Origin: Saposhnikovia divaricata
Taxonomy: Eukaryota > Streptophyta > Magnoliopsida > Apiales > Apiaceae
NCBI GenBank assembly: GCA_036435485.1
Contig: CM071597.1
Location: 7,681,881 to 7,745,880 of the forward strand
Length of the DNA stretch: 64,000 bases
Direction of reading: 5' to 3'
Shown: positions 1 to 12,300 of the stretch, piece by piece
Numbering within the stretch: the first letter of the stretch is position 1
How the letters are laid out: every line of letters starts with the position of its first letter
Translations under genes and position numbers: made by a program
Notes under the pieces: generated by a model
What the model was told of the DNA's origin: nothing
What the model saw: the letters and a program-made list of their open reading frames with translations, nothing else
Databases searched by the model: none

Positions 1-1546
1 GTATTAATCTACTTTAGTTATGAAAATGACGGACCTGGGTATCTATCCCCAGCAACACGGCTTGTAACATCACGCGTCAATAATTCTTTAACTACTATAT
101 ATTTTGAGTGAAATAATTACTCTATATACATAAATAAATTCTACAGGTATCTTACAGCTAAAGTCCAAAGGTTATGTAAAAAATAGATTCTGTGTGGACT
201 AGAAATTACTTGTAATGTCGCCTAATCTAATTTAAAGTTAAATCAATCAATCAACCTTGCTGGTGGTTAAAATGCTTATTATCTTCTGTACTTTTGCCAA
301 GTAAATTCTGGCGATTTAACGTAACTTCGGCTACCTTACTACTTGCGCACTCGAAGCAATGAAGCCATGTGGCTTTGCTTTAATTATTTCCAAAGACTTC
401 ATCTTCGAGTCATCGTGTTAATTCCGCAGATGAAGTCTTTCTTTCTCAGCATCATTTTCCAACGGGACCATGGAGGCGACAATAGTGTGGAAATTTGAAC
501 GTAGTCATATTTCTTCAATTCGCTGAAGTTTCCTCCCGGCAGATATTTTTCTTTAGCCCTTGGTCGTAACTCCTATACGGAGGTAGTTGAAGACTAAACG
601 CGCCATTTTCTGCAGCAACACAGGCAATTGTTACATCGCGTGTTAATAGTTCTGTTTGAATACGTTCGTTTACTACATTACATTAGTTTTCAACTAAAAT
701 CTAAAAGGTTATCTAACTAATAAGAACGTTTGTGGCAACTATCAGATAACTGGTATATATTGTGGCCCTGATATGATACTTAACTGTATATGGCCAATCA
801 GTTTTCTTTCACTTGATGCCTCTGATGGATACATGTTAATAGCCTGTTCCACTGCTTGACGTACAAAAGAAAATTAAGTGGATGCGCCTAAATACGATAG
901 TTCCTATCCGCTGGAACCTCCCCTTGTGATCTAATAAATTTGACAAGCCGTTTTCAGTACTCATTTCCGAGCAACTTACTTAATTCGTTGAATATTTTGT
1001 CTTTTTGAATAGTAAATGGTCTTCAGTTTCGACTTCTCAATGGAATTCATGTAAGACAAATAGTTGTATGGAAAATAAACTATTAATAATATATAGTTGA
1101 TCAAATTCTTCAAGTTTCCTCCATACTTTTTCATTACAGCCTTCCAATTTGGTCATATTACCTAGCTAGTTGAAGGATAATCGGTCGTAGTTTACAGTTA
1201 ATTCAGATCTCTCTATGGTTCTGGACTTCTGGTGGACACTTGATTCGTTTTGGTTTTTTATCCTTTTAGTACATTTTGATTAAAAATCTGTAATCTGTAT
1301 CCAACATAAATTCTCACCCTAATATTGCTGTAGGGTTTTGAACTTGAATTCCCTAGGTGACAGGCTGATAGTTGTTGAACAATAGCTTCTACAATAAACA
1401 AGTTAAATATCCTCATGCATTACATATGATGTAAAGAAAACAAGAAATACATAATTGGAATGTTAGAGTACTGGAGACTGGATAGCTTCAACTCATGAAA
1501 TCCTAATTCAAGACATTATTTATTACAAGTTCTTCATAGCTACGTG
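1..1546. other. Non-coding flank with a diverged internal direct repeat
   Basis: No gene is supported here. A stretch near 50-190 (CAGCAACACGG, then TTACAGCTAAAGTCCAAAGG) reappears in diverged form near 610-720 (CAGCAACACAGG, then CAACTAAAATCTAAAAGG), and a TCTTCAA...AAGTTTCCTCC motif occurs near 512 and 1110. This suggests an old tandem duplication of about 560 bp. The stretch lies downstream of the minus-strand kinase fragment and may include its 3' flank. Confidence 0.4.
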
Positions 1547-2618
1547 TCACTCGAACTCATCAATTGCTTCGAGATCATTTTCAAATGACCGGATGTTTGA
1601 TGATTTAAAAGGATTACGTGGCATTTTTGGACATTCTTCACTTTCAAGCATATGGATAACATGTTTCATTGAAGGCCTGTCCACCGAATGCCACCCTATG
1701 CACCATAGCCCAACAATTGTCAGTTTTTTTGCGATGTTTGAATCTTCTTCCTTCTCTATCTCGATTGCTATTTCTCCACCTTCCTCAAGATGATGAAAAA
1801 TCCATTCCAACTGTGTTAATGTTCCTTGCTCCCACCATTTCGAGCAGTAACATACCAAAACTATAAACATCTGACTTGGATGATACCTTTCCAAAATTCC
1901 TTGAAAATACTTCTGGTGCAATATATCCAGTGGTCCCCCTAGCCATAGTCATAGTCTCATAGACACAATGCTCTTGTCCTTTGAACATAACTTAGCCAAT
2001 CCAAAATCGGAAATTTTGGGGTTGAAATTTTGGTCTAACAAGATATTGTGAGGCTTAATATCAAAATGAAGAATCTGTGGAGTGCACCCATGGTGGAGAT
2101 ATTCAATTCCTTTAGCTATGCCTAGAGCGATTTCTTGCATCTTTTTCAGACCAAGGAAATCATTTCTGCTGATTTTTTCCAGAGCAAAGTGAACTTTTCT
2201 AGAGAATGATTAGGTTGGAACTCGTAAACAAGAGCTCGATTGCAACCATCAGCGCAATACCCCAACAAGCGAACCACATTAACATGATAGATTTGTCCGA
2301 TAGTGCCCACTTCATTGATAAAGTCTTCCCCATTAGATTCTATCAACTACAATGACTAAACTACCCCCATATTTTATTCCTTAATAGGAAGTGCAGCAAA
2401 GTTTTTCCTCTGCGGCAGAAAAATTGGAAACCAGGGTAGCCACAGTGCTCAGGCTGCTTGTCTTTGATCCAGAACCGGAACCGAATTTCTGGGCCATGAT
2501 GGGAGCATCTCGCGGTCCTGCACTCGTCACCTGCGGCTAATACTTTTGCCACTACAACTCCTCTTATTGCAAGCATTAGTATTACCCAGGAAAGATGAAG
2601 ACATACTTGGACACCCAT
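1547..2618 (-). pseudogene. LRK10L/WAK-type receptor-like kinase, broken and internally deleted
   Basis: Reading from 2618 downwards there is a signal-peptide-like start followed by the beginning of a GUB_WAK cysteine-rich domain (CRTARCSHHGPEIRF, HCGYPGF). At about 2350 this jumps directly into the middle of a Ser/Thr kinase domain (NEVGTI, VVRLLGYCADG). The kinase continues in other frames with HFDIKPHNILLD (catalytic loop, FD replacing RD), SDFGLAK (activation segment) and APEVFSRNFGKVSSKSDVYS (APE and subdomain IX), and ends with the WCIGWHSVDRPSM region and a stop at 1547. The rest of the ectodomain, the membrane span, the glycine loop and the VAIK lysine are missing. At least three frame changes occur, near 2143, 1985 and 1870. 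Family identity is secure from the motifs; it cannot make a working kinase. It lies head to head with the fragment starting at 2947. Confidence 0.9.
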
Positions 2619-2946
2619 TAAAGCCAGCCTGAATATTTTTAGAAGCTAAAAATGTTATTCGAATTTTAATAGTGCTTGTATTAACTCAGGAATAGAGACA
2701 GAGACCTCAGAAATATATATATATATATATGGATCATGAAGTAGTAAACTTGGAAATTTTTTATTTTTATTTAATTACAAATTTGAATTATTCCTTTGAT
2801 GTAACTGTTGATCAGTAGATTAGTGGACCGCTTCAAAGTTCAACAGAGCAATGAATGGTTGACTTGATAGGGTTTTTGTAACACTTAAAGAAAAGTAGAC
2901 AACCATATATGTATCTAACTAGATATCAAGTTGAGAGAAGTAAAAT
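2619..2946. promoter_or_regulatory. Shared intergenic region between two divergent receptor-kinase fragments
   Basis: 328 bp separates the two start codons of the head-to-head pair. It holds an (AT)n run at about 2713-2730 and AT-rich sequence. If both genes were once active this would have been a bidirectional promoter region. That role is inferred from position only. Confidence 0.3.
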
Positions 2947-3785
2947 ATGGGATGGAAGAGCTTGCCTTCCGTGACTCCAGAAACATCAAAACTCTCTTTA
3001 ATATTCATAATCATCTTTACACTATTATCTTTTTTCAACTCATCATGTTGTAAGGCTTCGTCTCCATCTTCTTGCGGTAGTATCAAAAACATAAGCTGCC
3101 CTTTTACACTGAATGGTGATAATCAGAAATGCGAATCTTTCTTCATCCATGAGCTGTATTGCATCAATAATCGTACCATCTTATATTTGACTCCGGATAA
3201 GCTCTTGTATTATGTTGAGAGTATCAATTACAGTAATTTTTCAATTAGGATTACCGATCCTGGCATTCAGAAGAATGACTCTTCTTCTCTTCCATTTCAT
3301 GATATCACAGACTCAGAGTACGGTTATTTGTTAGAACAGCTTAATCAGCCAATAACAACGATAGAATGCCCGTCTCCTGCAAACTCTACCCGATACATCA
3401 ATATAACTTCACCAAAATCTTCTTCATTCTCTGCTTCAGTAATGGGCAAGTATTATGTCTTTTCTTATTCCTATATAGTGGCCGGAGAATTATATGCGCC
3501 AGAGATTGAGGACAACTGTAGGATTAACAATGTGGCTTGGGTCTCAGTGCCATAATGTCTGAAATTCACGATGCTCTGGTTTACGGATTTGAACTTCCTG
3601 GGGTTTACTTCTACTGCACAAAGTGTGAGGCAGAGCTCCCCGGAAGACGCATTTGTCATGCTTCGCTCAAAATGGATCCTCGTCTCTGGTCATGCGTAAG
3701 GAAAAGCCCGCCGTGCGACCTCCTCGAACCAGGCTATCATCTTTCGGTTTCGTATGACTTTCTAACCCAGCATAATTCCTCATAG
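2947..3785 (+). pseudogene. LRK10L/WAK-type receptor ectodomain (GUB_WAK plus WAK-associated C-terminal), frameshifted, no kinase
   Basis: ATG at 2947 opens a secreted-type ectodomain. A hydrophobic signal peptide covers about residues 17-36, followed by the GUB_WAK domain (CGSIKNISCPF, YVESINYSNFSIR, DPGIQKND) with several N-glycosylation sequons. The first frame stops at 3555 after NNVAWVSVP. The WAK-associated C-terminal part continues in another frame from about 3545 (ALVYGFELPG, FYCTKCEAELPGRRICH, DPRLWSCVRKSPPC) and stops at 3785. In intact relatives a membrane span and a kinase encoded by a further exon follow; here LINE-like sequence follows and no kinase is seen on this strand. Identity comes from domain motifs. 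The frameshift near 3540 and the missing kinase make it a pseudogene or, less likely, a truncated secreted ectodomain gene. Confidence 0.85.
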
Positions 3786-3888
3786 CAATTAAAACCTCCG
3801 TAAACATCCTACTTAGGACGGTGCACGCATCTTCCTTATGCTGTGAAATCCTCAGCAAGCAGCCATAATACCAATAATAAAAAATGAT

Positions 3889-5591
3889 CTATAAAATAAA
3901 CACCCACTTCGAATGTTGACCAACGATACCTGAATAAAAAAACAAGACCCCCCCCCCCCTAACCAGATGCGTGATCAAACTAATACCAGAAAAAACCCAG
4001 TAACATCCTTCTTCGAAACTCCAATTTGCACCCCTCAAATTCAACGGAAATCTGCAAGCATCACAGCCCCACCAAAGCATCCAATAGCATCTGACCGGAA
4101 CTATAAATCTGTGGGCTTGATTTTTTCTAAATTTCTCCAAACCCACTTCTGGATACCAGTTTACAGACATCTGCAGGTTTGCACACTGAATACCACAGCC
4201 TTTCCAGCTTAACGCGACATCCTGGACCAATCTAAATGCAATCACCTCTCGAAAAAAACAGCACCAGACTTGAGTGAATAACCAAACAACATTAAAAAAT
4301 ACCATACCCATTATCGCACTAATCTTTGAAAAAAAATCAACCCCAACTATTATTTGGATTGAAGGTAGCTCCACGGAATATCCCAAGAAAGCAGGACAGC
4401 CCGAACTCGACTATTATTACGAAACTTAATACCCATGAGTTTCATTCTAATAGCGTCACTAATAAGATTTCCAACCTGAATACTCTATCTTCGCTTATTT
4501 TGAAATAATCTCCGGTTTCTCTCTTGCCAGATAAAATACACATAAGCACCTATCAATAATCTATTAATAATACTATTAATAGATTTATCTTTACAAGTAC
4601 CAGACGCCATTAAAATGAAATCATCCCAGGACTGACTATGGCCAAAATTGATTCCTCGATCCTGAAAGTTTTACAAAACCCCCTCACAAAAGTTACATCC
4701 GTAAAACAAATGGTCCACCGAGTCCCTCTGCATTTCACAAAAAACACAGCTCATACGACCATCCGTTTGCCAGGCCTGCATTCTATCTTGAGTCAACAGT
4801 TTATGACGAATTGCAAGCCACAAAATAAAGGCATGCTTAGGAAAACAATTCGAGAAGCAAACTAAATGAAACCACGGAACTTGAGGTTGTCTAACACGAA
4901 TATCCTCCCAAACAACACCAGTTTTGAAATCAGTGTACTTACCGTCACGACAGCACCACACTATTTTATCCCTTGCATTATCACCTGACCAAACCCTCAC
5001 ATCCCGCAGGTCCCGGACTTTATCAATAAGCTCTCTGGGCCACTGCACTTGACCTCCAACCAGAAAATCAGATACTTTCGCTCTCCCTGAGGAACCCATA
5101 CTCGCTATCTCCCTCGACGAGACCTGAGTGCACAGCGGACTATCAAGAACCAATAATCATGCCAGAAAAAAAATAGTAGAGCCATCCCCCACTACACACT
5201 TAATGAACGGTCTAAAGTCTTTTCGAAGGCTAAGAATTTGCTTCCAGCTCCACGAAGCATCCCACGGAGTTTTAACCTCCCAAAAGCTCCTACCCTTTAA
5301 ACTATATGTATGAATCCATTTCACCCCTAAAGACTGCCTATTAGTCACTACACTCCAGACATTAAAGGCCATCAGAGCTTTGTTCCAGAGAAACAGCGGC
5401 TTGATTCCAAGCCCTCCCTCCATTTTTGGCAAACACACATCTTTCCAGGCTACTTCTACTTTCCCTTGAGCCATATCAGTACCACTCCATACAAAGTTTC
5501 TAATTAATTTCTCAATTTCTTTTGAAACTGAAATGGAGAATGATGACAGAACCCCAATACACTTACATAATCTGCGAGAGTATCCCGGCAA
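3889..5591 (-). mobile_element. 5'-truncated LINE (non-LTR retrotransposon)
   Basis: From 5591 downwards the minus strand encodes the end of a LINE reverse-transcriptase region (IEKLIRNFVWSG, KMEGGLGIKPLFLWNKAL). From 5153 comes the zinc-binding reverse-transcriptase domain (DFKTGVVWEDIR, CFSNCFPKHAFILWLAIRHK, CVFCEMQRDSVDHLFYGC). The usual tail FIWQERNRRLFQ lies near 4500-4540 in another frame. The catalytic RT core and endonuclease are absent, so the copy is 5' truncated and dead. The stretch 3889-4386 is open on this strand but has no domain I recognise and is probably 3' UTR. I see no clear poly(A) tract or target-site duplication, so the 3' limit is uncertain. Confidence 0.8.
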
Positions 5592-6742
5592 ACCCCAAAA
5601 TATAATATAAAATAACAGGCTACTAGTAAGTTAGTGCATAGAAGCTAGTTTATGTTTTGCTGGAAAGGCCAATGCACCTGATGCCAGCACATTAGTGGAA
5701 CTTGGTTATTGTCATATTAAGATCATTACTGTGTTTTTCATTTCCCTAAGATTCTTACAAGTACGCTGATTTGAACTCCATTACAGTACTACTTTAAAAT
5801 TTTATGGATAAATTACTCTGCAACTATTAATAGCTTACTATATGTTCTTTGTGATTTAGTTAATTTAAGTGAGGGAAAAGTTCACCAGATTCTCAATGCT
5901 GTTACTACTGGAAATATTAATGTCCTTAAGAGTGAGGTTTTATTTTATTATTCATTAATTTAAAGTAATTTAAAGACCTATAAATTCGAGTTCTACTCGA
6001 TGTGGGACATTTACCTATTTAAAGACTTCAATTCCTTTAAAGTGCTTCCTCCTACATATTTGTTCTAAAATGTATACAAGAATCACAAGCCTCATCTAAC
6101 AATGTATAGCCCACTTGAGTGAAAAATTAGACATCCCAATGACAATATATCCTGAATGACACGACCTAAGAATCATCCTCGAGTTTGTTTGCACTGTAAA
6201 ACAATGTATAGCCCACTTGAGTGAAAAATTAGACATCCCAATGATTCCTAGTTTCAAAGCATAAAAAAAATTACTGGTTAAAAAGTAACACACAGCTTAT
6301 GTTTAACTCGGATGTGGGACAAAACTTCAATCTCACATTATTTATGCACTGCTCTATCATAAAATGTCTAGAAGGTAATTAGTTACAAGTTCCACCATAA
6401 AATTTGTACTCGGTTTCACGAACACATTAGTGTTAATTACAAGAATCAAACTATTACTATATTTACTATATTTATTTATATTATAGGAGACAACTGATGT
6501 GTTAGTTATGAATACTTTGTGATAACCTCGTCAAAAGCCATTTAACTATATATAGGTAACTTAGGTAGTTCCCTCTTTTATTTTTTGCGATGTGGGACTT
6601 AAAACTTACTCACCTTATAATATGTGGAAGAGTTTACTTACAAAGAGCTGAGCGGTTTTACCCCATCGAAAGTTTATCAAACCCAATACAGTTTGTATAG
6701 ATATATACATGGTAATAATAGGCAGGTAATCAACAACTTGTC
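5592..6742. repeat. Intergenic region with a 44-bp direct repeat and three GATGTGGGAC motifs
   Basis: No gene is supported. A 44-bp sequence at 6099-6142 is repeated exactly at 6201-6244, 102 bp apart start to start. The decamer GATGTGGGAC occurs at 5999-6008, 6311-6320 and 6589-6598. A TATA-like string near 6697-6704 sits upstream of the following NAC copy. Confidence 0.6.
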
Positions 6743-6890
6743 TCAAACGCGTAACATAATCTCTCTCTCCTCTCTACTTTCTCTCTCATAATCTCTCTCA
6801 TAAAATCTCTCTCTCCTCTCTACTTTCTCTCTTTGTGATAAATCTGTCTCTGATTGAATTGTGAATGCTCTGATTGAATTGTGAATGGTG
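6743..6890 (+). promoter_or_regulatory. CT-rich leader of NAC copy A
   Basis: A (CT)n-rich tract at about 6757-6833 is followed by a 20-bp unit duplicated in tandem (6848-6867 and 6868-6887) directly before the ATG. The single-exon NAC copies at 18571 and 56530 have the same kind of CT-rich leader, so this is probably the family's 5' UTR. Confidence 0.5.
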
Positions 6891-7524
6891 ATGGCTAAAT
6901 TAGCTCCCGATTCCGGTTTTGTCCTACGGATGAAGAGCTTATTATTGAGTACTTGAAGCCCAAGGTTCTTGGAGACAACTGGTGCAACTTTATCCAAACC
7001 GTGAAAATGTATGGTCCAAAATCAACTCCATGGCAATTGTTTGATGTGAACGACGATAAATCTTGGACTGATTCTCCTCAAGATACATTAAAGGAGAAGT
7101 ATTTGTACGTGTTTACTAAGCTATCTAAGTTACGTTGCTCGGAGAGTAATAAGGGGAGCATTAGAGAGAATACGGGTAAGAAGGCTGGCTGCGGAACCTG
7201 GGAAGGAAAAACAAAGAGGAAACCGATCTATCAGAAGGATAAAGTCATTAACGTTGGGGATCAGTTTGATCTTGGGAAGGCAGGGCACTTTAGGATGCAT
7301 GAATACTCGTTATCTGGGGTCAATAAGGGCCTTAAATCTGCTGATGGTGATGATATTGTTCTCTGTAAGATCACGTTCAGTTCTTCTAAGAAACCTGTTT
7401 TTAAATTGGATTCCAAAAGTACTAATCATGGTCCAACAAAAAGAGGTAAGGGTCAAGACAGAAAACAGAACAAGAACAAGGAGATTCTTGAGAGAAGTGA
7501 TAGGGATAACCTTGAGGGAAACAT
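6891..7524 (+). pseudogene. NAC transcription factor copy A, frameshifted and 3'-deleted
   Basis: This is a close copy of the intact NAC gene at 56530-57516. ATG is at 6891. A 1-bp loss near 6905 shifts the frame inside the first NAC subdomain; the rest reads in the new frame from 6953 (KVLGDNWCNFI, KSTPWQLFDV, KAGCGTWEG). About 39 bp, covering most of subdomain D (GEQRMLVFVIN in the intact copy), is missing near 7230. Subdomain E remains (GHFRMHEYSL). At about 7524 the NAC sequence stops and joins directly to intron/exon-15 sequence of the minus-strand APC2 copy, so the open frame runs to 7642 through antisense APC2 DNA. Relative to block C about 1.4 kb is deleted, including the NAC activation region, the carboxypeptidase exon and the last APC2 exon. 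Confidence 0.93.
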
Positions 7525-8323
7525 AAAAGTTTATTACCCTGAGAGTATTGTGGATACGATCCACGGCCATGCTTCCAAAATTGGTCAGCATCCCAGTTAT
7601 AAATTTCTAGAGTCCAAAACCAAATTGCAGTCAGAATTATAGGTGAGAAGTTGGATTACTATACATATTGTGAAAAAGCTGGAAATAAATGCTAACAAAG
7701 CCAAGTCGCAGTGTTCAATATAAAAAATATTTTCCTTTACATATAAAATACCCATAACCAGTGAACAGTGAACAAGTTACATAGAATATTGCAAAGTTGA
7801 ATTTTGAATACCCCCATTACCAGAGATTAATAATAGCTAACAGGTGTACATGCGTGACATACCTCATACACCATCATTTCTTTACGTAATTGATCCTCAA
7901 CTGAGGCCACAGACCTCTCCATCCTCGTCAGCAGCCAGCTCCTCGCAATTTCCACTATTGATACCAGTCTTGCCATTGTCAACCATGTCATCGACCAGGT
8001 TGAATACATGGTCACTAGAATCAGTTTCAAAGGACTCCGCCAGAATTCCCTAATTGACAGAAATAACGTCCAATTTAGGAATTTATTGCGACTTTAATTA
8101 CCAATATGGCATTAAAGGACATGGGTCAATTTGTCCTTTTGAAAGGAAATGATGACTTCATTTATAATTTTGCCCATTCTAATGTCATGAAACGACAAAA
8201 ACTAAGACAGAAATTTATTGATTTGAGTTTACAAATGCAAAAACCTGTTAATTTAAAATGTTTAAAAATGTACATCTGCCCTGGCCCCTGGAAGATGACC
8301 AGAATCAGTATCAATATACAAAA

Positions 8324-9306
8324 GGGAAAATTAATTCTAAAGTCCTTGAACTATTACCGTTTTTTTTTCTAAGTCCCTGAACTAAAAAAGTAAATTTCTA
8401 GGTAATCAAACTTTTGAATTTTTCCCATCGCAGTCCTTCCGTTAGATTTTGACTAACGCCGTTAATCAACGATTTATTACTATTAGACATTTCTTATGTA
8501 AGTCCCTAAACTATTAGGCATTTCTTATTTAAGTCCCTGAACTGAAAATTTAAATTTAAATCTCAATTTTATATTAAAAATCACATTTATTACTCTTTTA
8601 TTTTTTATTTACTTTCATCCTTGTTAGTTTAGAATTTTACTAATTTTCTTTTTTAACTTTGCATATATTATTACCTAATTACTTATTATTACTACTAACT
8701 AATAAATTTCCCTTTTCAGGTAAAACATGCTACCTTTTCTATTTTTCAATAACTAATCAATTTCCTTTTCTATTTTATTTATTTATTAGAAAAAAAATTA
8801 TAATATTATATATTCTAATTTATTGAAAATATATAAATAAAATCATTCGCCAAAGTGTGATATACATCTAAAATTTACATATCAGGAATAAATTAAACAA
8901 TTTTTTATATTATATGCACCGACTTTATAAAAATTACTAAAAATATAAATATAAACAAAGTTAAAATGAAAACATTGTACATATATATTAAGTTTTTAAT
9001 GTTTTTCAGAACATAAATAAATGCAAAGTTAAAAAAGAAAATAAATTAAATTCTAAGCTAAAAAGAATGAAAGTAAATAAATTTTCAATTCAGGGACTTA
9101 CATAAGAAATGCCTAATAGTTTAGGGACTTACATAAGAAATGCCTAATAGTAATAAATCACTGACTAACGGCGTTAGTCAAAATCTAACAGAAGGACTGC
9201 GATGAGAAAAATTCAAAAGTTTGATTACCTAGAAATTCATTTTGTTAGTTCAGGGACTTAGAAAAAAAAACGGTAATAGTTCAGGGACTTTAGAAATAGT
9301 TTTCCC
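8324..9306. mobile_element. Mutator-like MITE with about 228-bp terminal inverted repeats
   Basis: The ends GGGAAAATTAATTCTAAAG and (reverse complement) GGGAAAACTATTTCTAAAG begin inverted repeats of about 228 bp (8324-8551 and 9080-9306). A perfect 9-bp target duplication TATACAAAA flanks it (8315-8323, 9307-9315), as expected for Mutator-like elements. Block C has the empty site near 59400, so this insertion came after the block duplication. It lies in the APC2 copy-A intron between exons 13 and 14. The AT-rich centre has no coding potential. Confidence 0.92.
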
Positions 9307-12300
9307 TATACAAAACTTCCAAATACATATGACATTTAAATAGTGCCAACTAACACTGAGAAAAATGAAGGAAATAGCATGCATTGATAGTTACAGTAGT
9401 AGAACTTACCTTGCTTATCCAAAAGCTTCTCCTAATAGGCACATCTACGGGTACCCCAATAGCAGCTGCAAGATCCTTTGCGGTCCAACTGAAGAAAAAA
9501 TTCATATTATGATTACCATGTCAAGCCCCAATAAGCCAAAAAAAAAAAAAAAAAAGGAAGCAATTTCTTGATACATGTAAATGGTACTGTGATAAGCAAA
9601 CCTTGTCTGTTCTTGAAATTTCATAATGATCGAAGCATGTATAGGGGTGACCGTGAACTGAACCTTTCTATCTTCAAATTGCAACTCAAATTATATTTTT
9701 TATAAAAGAAAACATAATTTAACCTAAATACTTTCAACACCAAGTAGTAGGCAGTCGTATATTTGAAAAAACAAAAGCACCTAACCTTGACAGTACCAAG
9801 ATTTTTCTTCCAAAGTAGCTTACGAGGGGTCTTAATCTCATTAAACCGTGTAGCATAATCATTTAGAAGATTATCCACTGTCCCAGGTATGTTAAGGGCC
9901 TCCTCCTGCAATTTCACCACACGGTTTATTGAGCAAAACCATAGACCAAAGGATCGTTGTGAAAAGCACGACTACACGCTTACTCACGTTTCGGGTAGGC
10001 ACAAGATTTGCGAAGAACATAGCAACACATTTACTAGCTTGAATGAACAATAATTTTAAGAGAGATAATTTGAGGGTGAATTTAAAATTAAAATTTTGCT
10101 TTAAATTTACTGGCGTCATTGAACAATAATGCGCATTAACTATAAACGGTTAGAAATTTAAAACTAAACACATGCTTCAAATTACAATAAAATAGACCTT
10201 TGAGAAGTTTCATGGATGCTGTAAAACCAAAACAGAAATATACGGCAGCAAGACAAGAGCTGCACTGTGAATATCTGTGAATCGAACTTGAGAGAGAAGT
10301 GCATGATGAAGCCTCAATATAAAAAACATCTCCAGTCAATTTTCACGTTATTCACTGTTAAGTGTTAACTTGAGGTATTCAAGGTATTTGAGATTGTCGA
10401 AATGTAAACTCATTATCATACCTGGATCGGTGGCCAAAAATTCGAAGATATGATTGTAGCATCAAACACATCCATAGGTATTTCATTTTCTCTAATGTCG
10501 ACACCTGTCAGTCATAAAAAGGTATATAGAAATTTTCATGAATTCACTCATATGTATAAACGACTACCAATGATCAGGAAAATGTTTCCTTTTCATACTT
10601 ACCAATATAATTATGAAAAGAACTAAGTTTGGAAGGTACCTGATTGCAGTTTCTGTTTTATCGTTGCTTTTACGTTTGTGTTTGTTCTTTTAGAATCAAT
10701 TAAGTCATTGAGCATTATTTCACACTTCTGCATGCTGCTTTCTCCAAAATGTATCTGGAAACAACACACCAGAGCTAAACATAAGAATACAATAAGTTGA
10801 AACCAGTTGAAGTTTAGATACCAGGATGAAGAGCACCAAGTAGAAATAACCACCATTAACAAGAATTCAAATCCCCAATTTAGTTAAACTGTCCCCGGAC
10901 CTTGAGGAGTTCTAAAGTACGTATTTCAGAGTCAATATCATAATCCGTTTTATTCAGAAGCTTTTCCGCAGGCATGACACGGTACTCGTTAACTAGCTGA
11001 TCCTTTGAACCAATAATGCTAACAATCATTCCAAGTATATCAATATTTCTTCTACACCTGCTACTCTTCAGTGGATCAGCCTCAACGGGATCAGGTTCCC
11101 ATCTGAATGGAGTATCTAGTTATAATACTTGCTAGAGTCTAAAGTCAAGTAACAATTTTAATCATAAAGTCAGAAAATCGTGTAAACCACAAAATAACAG
11201 CACATATACCGTTCAGCATCTATCCAAGCTTGCTTGTCATCAGTGCTTATTTCGTCATCTCCACCAGAACCATCTTGGTTTTCTTCATCTCTGTTTATTT
11301 CTTCAAGAAGGCTATCTCCGACACTTCCAGGCCCACTGGTTCCATCAGTAAGCATTGTTACAATGCATTTAATAGTATCTTTCCTCCCTTTCAGATATTC
11401 CCTTATTGGTTCGCCAACTGCTTCAAGGAATACACCAGTTGAGTCTATTGTCCTGAGTGCTTTGATAGTTGAAACATATTGCTGCAGTATATCATTTGTA
11501 GAGGCACCTGCTGTAAGCAAACGATATCGCAGTGCTGAGATGAATGAATCTACCAGCTTTGAATTTTGCCCTGTGTATTCAAGACATTGTTTCAAGTCAT
11601 CAATAGCTGCCGAGCTGTAATCGATTCAATAATCATTACTTGTAATTAAAATGTTACCGGAAAGTATATAAGATTGGTAATATATGCGAACCACGGTACT
11701 ATTTTGGTTATGTTATGAGAATAAACTACTTCATACTCCTAGGACAAGTACAGTAACGCACAGTATAAACAAAATGGAAACAACTAGTAAATGGAGTAAG
11801 TGGTTTAAGGAATGTAAAATGATAAAAATTCACCAAACCCATAAACCAACATGTTCCCCAACTTTAAGTATATATCCTAATCTTTGTCTGAACTCAAAGT
11901 AAAATCAATAGGTGATATGCTAATATTGATACAACAATCAAGAAATTAGAGTCTAGATTTAGGTAAAAGATGACAATTTATAAGAATCACCTGTCGGGGT
12001 AGTCCACAATAATCTTAAAAAGTTTTGCTATTCTTAAATCTTGCAAGGTTTCATAAGCAAAATATTCCAATCGTAACTGCCATCTAAGAAGCCCTTCAGA
12101 TGCAGCATCAGTACCAGGATAACATGAATTTGGATGAGATGCTAACGGTGATCTCAAAATTGAAGAATGTTGCCCATTGCTAACAGTATCACCAAGATAA
12201 GCAAGAAGTGCCTGCAAGAACTGGAGAGGCACAGCCTGAGTTATACCATCACTGTTAGAAGTCATTCTCCATAACATTGATTAAATGACATTTGACAACA

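Noticed and set aside
3948..3959. C-tract as a G-quadruplex
   Set aside because: It is one uninterrupted run of about a dozen C with no further G/C runs nearby, so it is more likely a slippage tract.
3889..4386. 165-codon minus-strand open frame as a gene
   Set aside because: No recognisable domain; it follows the LINE tail motif and fits a LINE 3' UTR or frameshifted remnant.
9539..9556. Poly(A) run as a retrotransposon tail
   Set aside because: It is inside the APC2 copy A intron between exons 12 and 13. Copy C has a shorter A/G-rich tract at the same place, so it is a simple repeat.
11234..11620. Plus-strand open frame of 128 codons, also present in the other two APC2 copies (24746-25132; 61331-61570)
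   Set aside because: It is the antisense of APC2 exon 7. It recurs only because the exon is duplicated and has no domain of its own.
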